Source: Parabacteroides sp. PH5-46
Lineage (GTDB): Bacteria; Bacteroidota; Bacteroidia; Bacteroidales; Tannerellaceae
NCBI RefSeq assembly: GCF_029892785.1
Contig: NZ_JARXXA010000015.1
Span: 38,395 to 102,394 of the forward strand
Reading direction: 5' to 3'
DNA length: 64,000 nt
Shown: positions 62,794-64,000 of the stretch, one piece after another
How positions within the stretch are numbered: position 1 is the stretch's first letter
Layout of the letters: each line of letters starts with the position of its first letter
Notes under the pieces: generated by a model
Told to the model about the DNA's origin: nothing
Databases searched by the model: none
Seen by the model: only the letters and a program-made list of their open reading frames with translations
Made by a program: the position numbers and the translations under genes

Positions 62794-62987
62794 CATTGTT
62801 CTTTTTCATCTGACCACAAATAAAAAAGAAGGGAATAAAACGCCAACCTCTGTGCCCTTCGGGTTTTCTGCAGAAATCTCCACCTTTCAGGTCGTATTTC
62901 CTTGAAAAAGGTTGTCTGATTTATTCTCCTTCTATTAAGAGGTGTTTATCAGTCGAAAAAGGAAAATATTCAGTCGGGGTGATGCGA

Positions 62988-63284
62988 CTATCTGAACTTG
63001 TCCCGATAGCCATCTTCCAGCAATTTTTCTATATCAGAAGAACGATAAAGGATCTTCCCACCCAACTTGATGTATGGAATACGCCCCTCGTTGCGGTAGT
63101 CTTGCAAGCTTCTTCGGCTGATTTTTAATTTCTTCGACAGTTCTTCATCCGTGTAAAAGCTCTCCCCGTCCAGTGTCGTCTTCCGGCAGGAAAATATATG
63201 TTCTAAAGCCGATGATAGCTTGTCCAATGAAAGAAAAAAGCCCTTTATTCTTTCATTGCCCTCTGTAATTAATAGGTTACTCAT
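62988..63284 (-). CDS. Excisionase-type HTH protein (second)
   Basis: 98 residues. The C-terminal half is a MerR-like/excisionase winged helix (YTDEELSKKLKISRRSLQDY, then GRIPYIKLGGKILYRSSDIE). The N-terminal half is a short helical part. Proteins of this type (DNA-binding domain, excisionase family) lie next to integrases in Bacteroidetes conjugative elements and help set the direction of recombination. It overlaps its neighbour by 4 bp (ATGA). Confidence 0.85.
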   Translation of the reverse strand: MSNLLITEGNERIKGFFLSLDKLSSALEHIFSCRKTTLDGESFYTDEELSKKLKISRRSLQDYRNEGRIPYIKLGGKILYRSSDIEKLLEDGYRDKFR

Positions 63285-63592
63285 ATCTGTTTTCTTTTAA
63301 AATTGGCTTGCTTCTGTTTCTCTCTTACTACCGGAATGATCCGTTCCACGTCTTCCGGCTTATAATACATCTTATGGCTGATTTGAGTATATGCCAGCGT
63401 CCCGTTATCCCGAAGCGTTTGAAGTGTTCGCTTCGAGATGTTCAGAAGCTGACATACCTCCTGATTATCCAACCATTCTTTCAGATCCCGATCACCATGT
63501 AAGCGGAGGAGATACTCCATCCGGCTTGCAAAATCCTCAAACTTCGAGAGCATTTTCTCAAATGTTTCTGCACTAATGTTGACTATTTCCAT
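63281..63592 (-). CDS. Excisionase-type HTH protein (first)
   Basis: 103 residues, the same layout as the neighbour: a helical N-terminus (FEKMLSKFEDFASRMEYLLR) and an excisionase winged helix (LDNQEVCQLLNISKRTLQTL, then GTLAYTQISHKMYYKPEDVE). The pair is transcribed leftward towards the integrase. Two adjacent excisionase-like genes are typical for CTnDOT-like and related elements. Confidence 0.87.
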   Translation of the reverse strand: MEIVNISAETFEKMLSKFEDFASRMEYLLRLHGDRDLKEWLDNQEVCQLLNISKRTLQTLRDNGTLAYTQISHKMYYKPEDVERIIPVVREKQKQANFKRKQI

Positions 63593-63980
63593 CTTATTTG
63601 TTGTTACAATTATTACTTATCTTCTGCATTCACAGCACGAAGTAAAAGAGAATAATCCGCTATTCAATGGAGTCTGAATCTGGTGGTAGTGTTTGGCACC
63701 GATTTGGATATGTTTTGCCCCATCATAGTAATATTTGCACAGTTATTCTTGTTTTATTCAACTAAGTATGCAAAAATTGCTACTTCTTAGTTCAATCCGT
63801 TGTGCAAATCAGTGTAGTTTGCACCGTTTATCCAACAAACAAAGTGGAAAGTTATTGCATATTGCTTCATACAAATCTAGTCCGTTCAGCCTGCAGATAA
63901 ATAGTCGTTTATTTGCTCTCGACAATTGGTTTTCTATATCACGGGAAACCATACTATTAATATTCTAAACACAGTATGCT
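63593..63980. other. Element control region with TTTGCAC words
   Basis: 388 bp without a credible gene upstream of the HTH pair. TTTGCAC or its complement occurs at 63734-63740, 63802-63808 and 63818-63824, the last two forming an inverted repeat GTGCAAA...TTTGCAC. A second dyad pairs AACTAAG (63760-63766) with CTTAGTT (63786-63792). The same TTTGCAC word precedes the integrase at 61059-61065. These could be sites for an excisionase or the arm domain of the integrase. A 77-codon frame here (63735-63968) lacks a ribosome binding site. Confidence 0.4.
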
Positions 63981-64000
63981 ATGAGCAGTAAACAAACAGA
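63981..64000 (+). CDS. Possible start of a gene running off the window
   Basis: ATGAGCAGTAAACAAACAGA opens a frame beginning MSSKQT that is still open at the edge. There is no clear Shine-Dalgarno sequence, which is common in this phylum. Only six codons are seen, so this is a weak call. Confidence 0.25.

Noticed and set aside
63735..63968. 77-codon frame upstream of the excisionase pair
   Set aside because: Starts at a non-ATG codon without a ribosome binding site and lies across palindromic control sequence.

Overview
The window is chromosomal DNA from a Bacteroidales bacterium. Parabacteroides or a near relative is my best guess, but the genus is not proven. The evidence is the Bacteroidetes-type promoter (-7 box TAnnTTTG, best seen before the tRNA-Leu and pckA), a type IX secretion component with a C-terminal sorting domain, a KorAB 2-oxoacid:ferredoxin oxidoreductase, ATP-dependent PEP carboxykinase, and several families largely confined to Bacteroidetes (DUF4252, DUF3316, DUF6057, DUF6261-like). 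Coding density is high and most genes look intact.

Layout. 1-6604: a leftward operon leuS-yitT-rdgB-porZ; porZ runs off the left edge. 6949-9696: a solitary 915-residue DUF4132-like gene, followed by 0.7 kb of AT-rich DNA with nested palindromes. 10406-13024: mutS. 13115-14913: a leftward four-gene unit DUF4252/ECF sigma/membrane anti-sigma candidate/DUF4252. 15063-19365: a leftward unit for uronic-acid-containing polysaccharides (GH88, DUF2264, KduI, TolB-like propeller). 19387-25031: ychF, a SatP-like acetate carrier, polA and a trans-polyprenyl diphosphate synthase. 25109-32203: a leftward housekeeping run (nucleoside-recognition membrane protein, ybeY, mnmG, uvrC, dtd, mazG-like, deoC) with a full 16-bp parS site between mnmG and uvrC. 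32543-46160: mostly rightward metabolic genes (D-2-hydroxyacid dehydrogenase, DUF6261-like, aroK, ald, korAB, BlaI/BlaR1 pair, pckA, a TlpA-like lipoprotein, yifB). 46161-50278: a leftward TPR/DUF6057/c-heme propeller unit. 50403-60701: two Gfo/Idh/MocA oxidoreductases, DUF4139 and DUF2807 proteins, topoisomerase IV subunit A, a DUF3316 protein and an S41 peptidase. 60774-64000: tRNA-Leu(UAG) followed at once by a tyrosine recombinase, a RhuM-like fragment and two excisionase-type HTH genes. This is the left end of an integrated element whose body lies to the right.

Between the genes lie several families of structured non-coding DNA. Three clusters of densely nested palindromes (about 9.9, 32.35 and 54.25 kb) share an architecture but not a sequence. 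Dispersed hairpin repeats act as terminators: a CGCAGAACG/CCCCTCTCAAGAGGGG family with three clear copies plus two partial or related ones, a GAGACAAGGC family with two, and a GGCACGGATTTC family with one. One CGCAGAACG copy supplies the last codons of a gene.

The best leads for something new are the palindrome clusters, the c-heme/propeller/DUF6057/TPR unit, the BlaR1-like protease ending in a TonB-plug-like domain, and the solitary DUF4132-like protein. I saw no CRISPR array, rRNA gene, transposase or known riboswitch.
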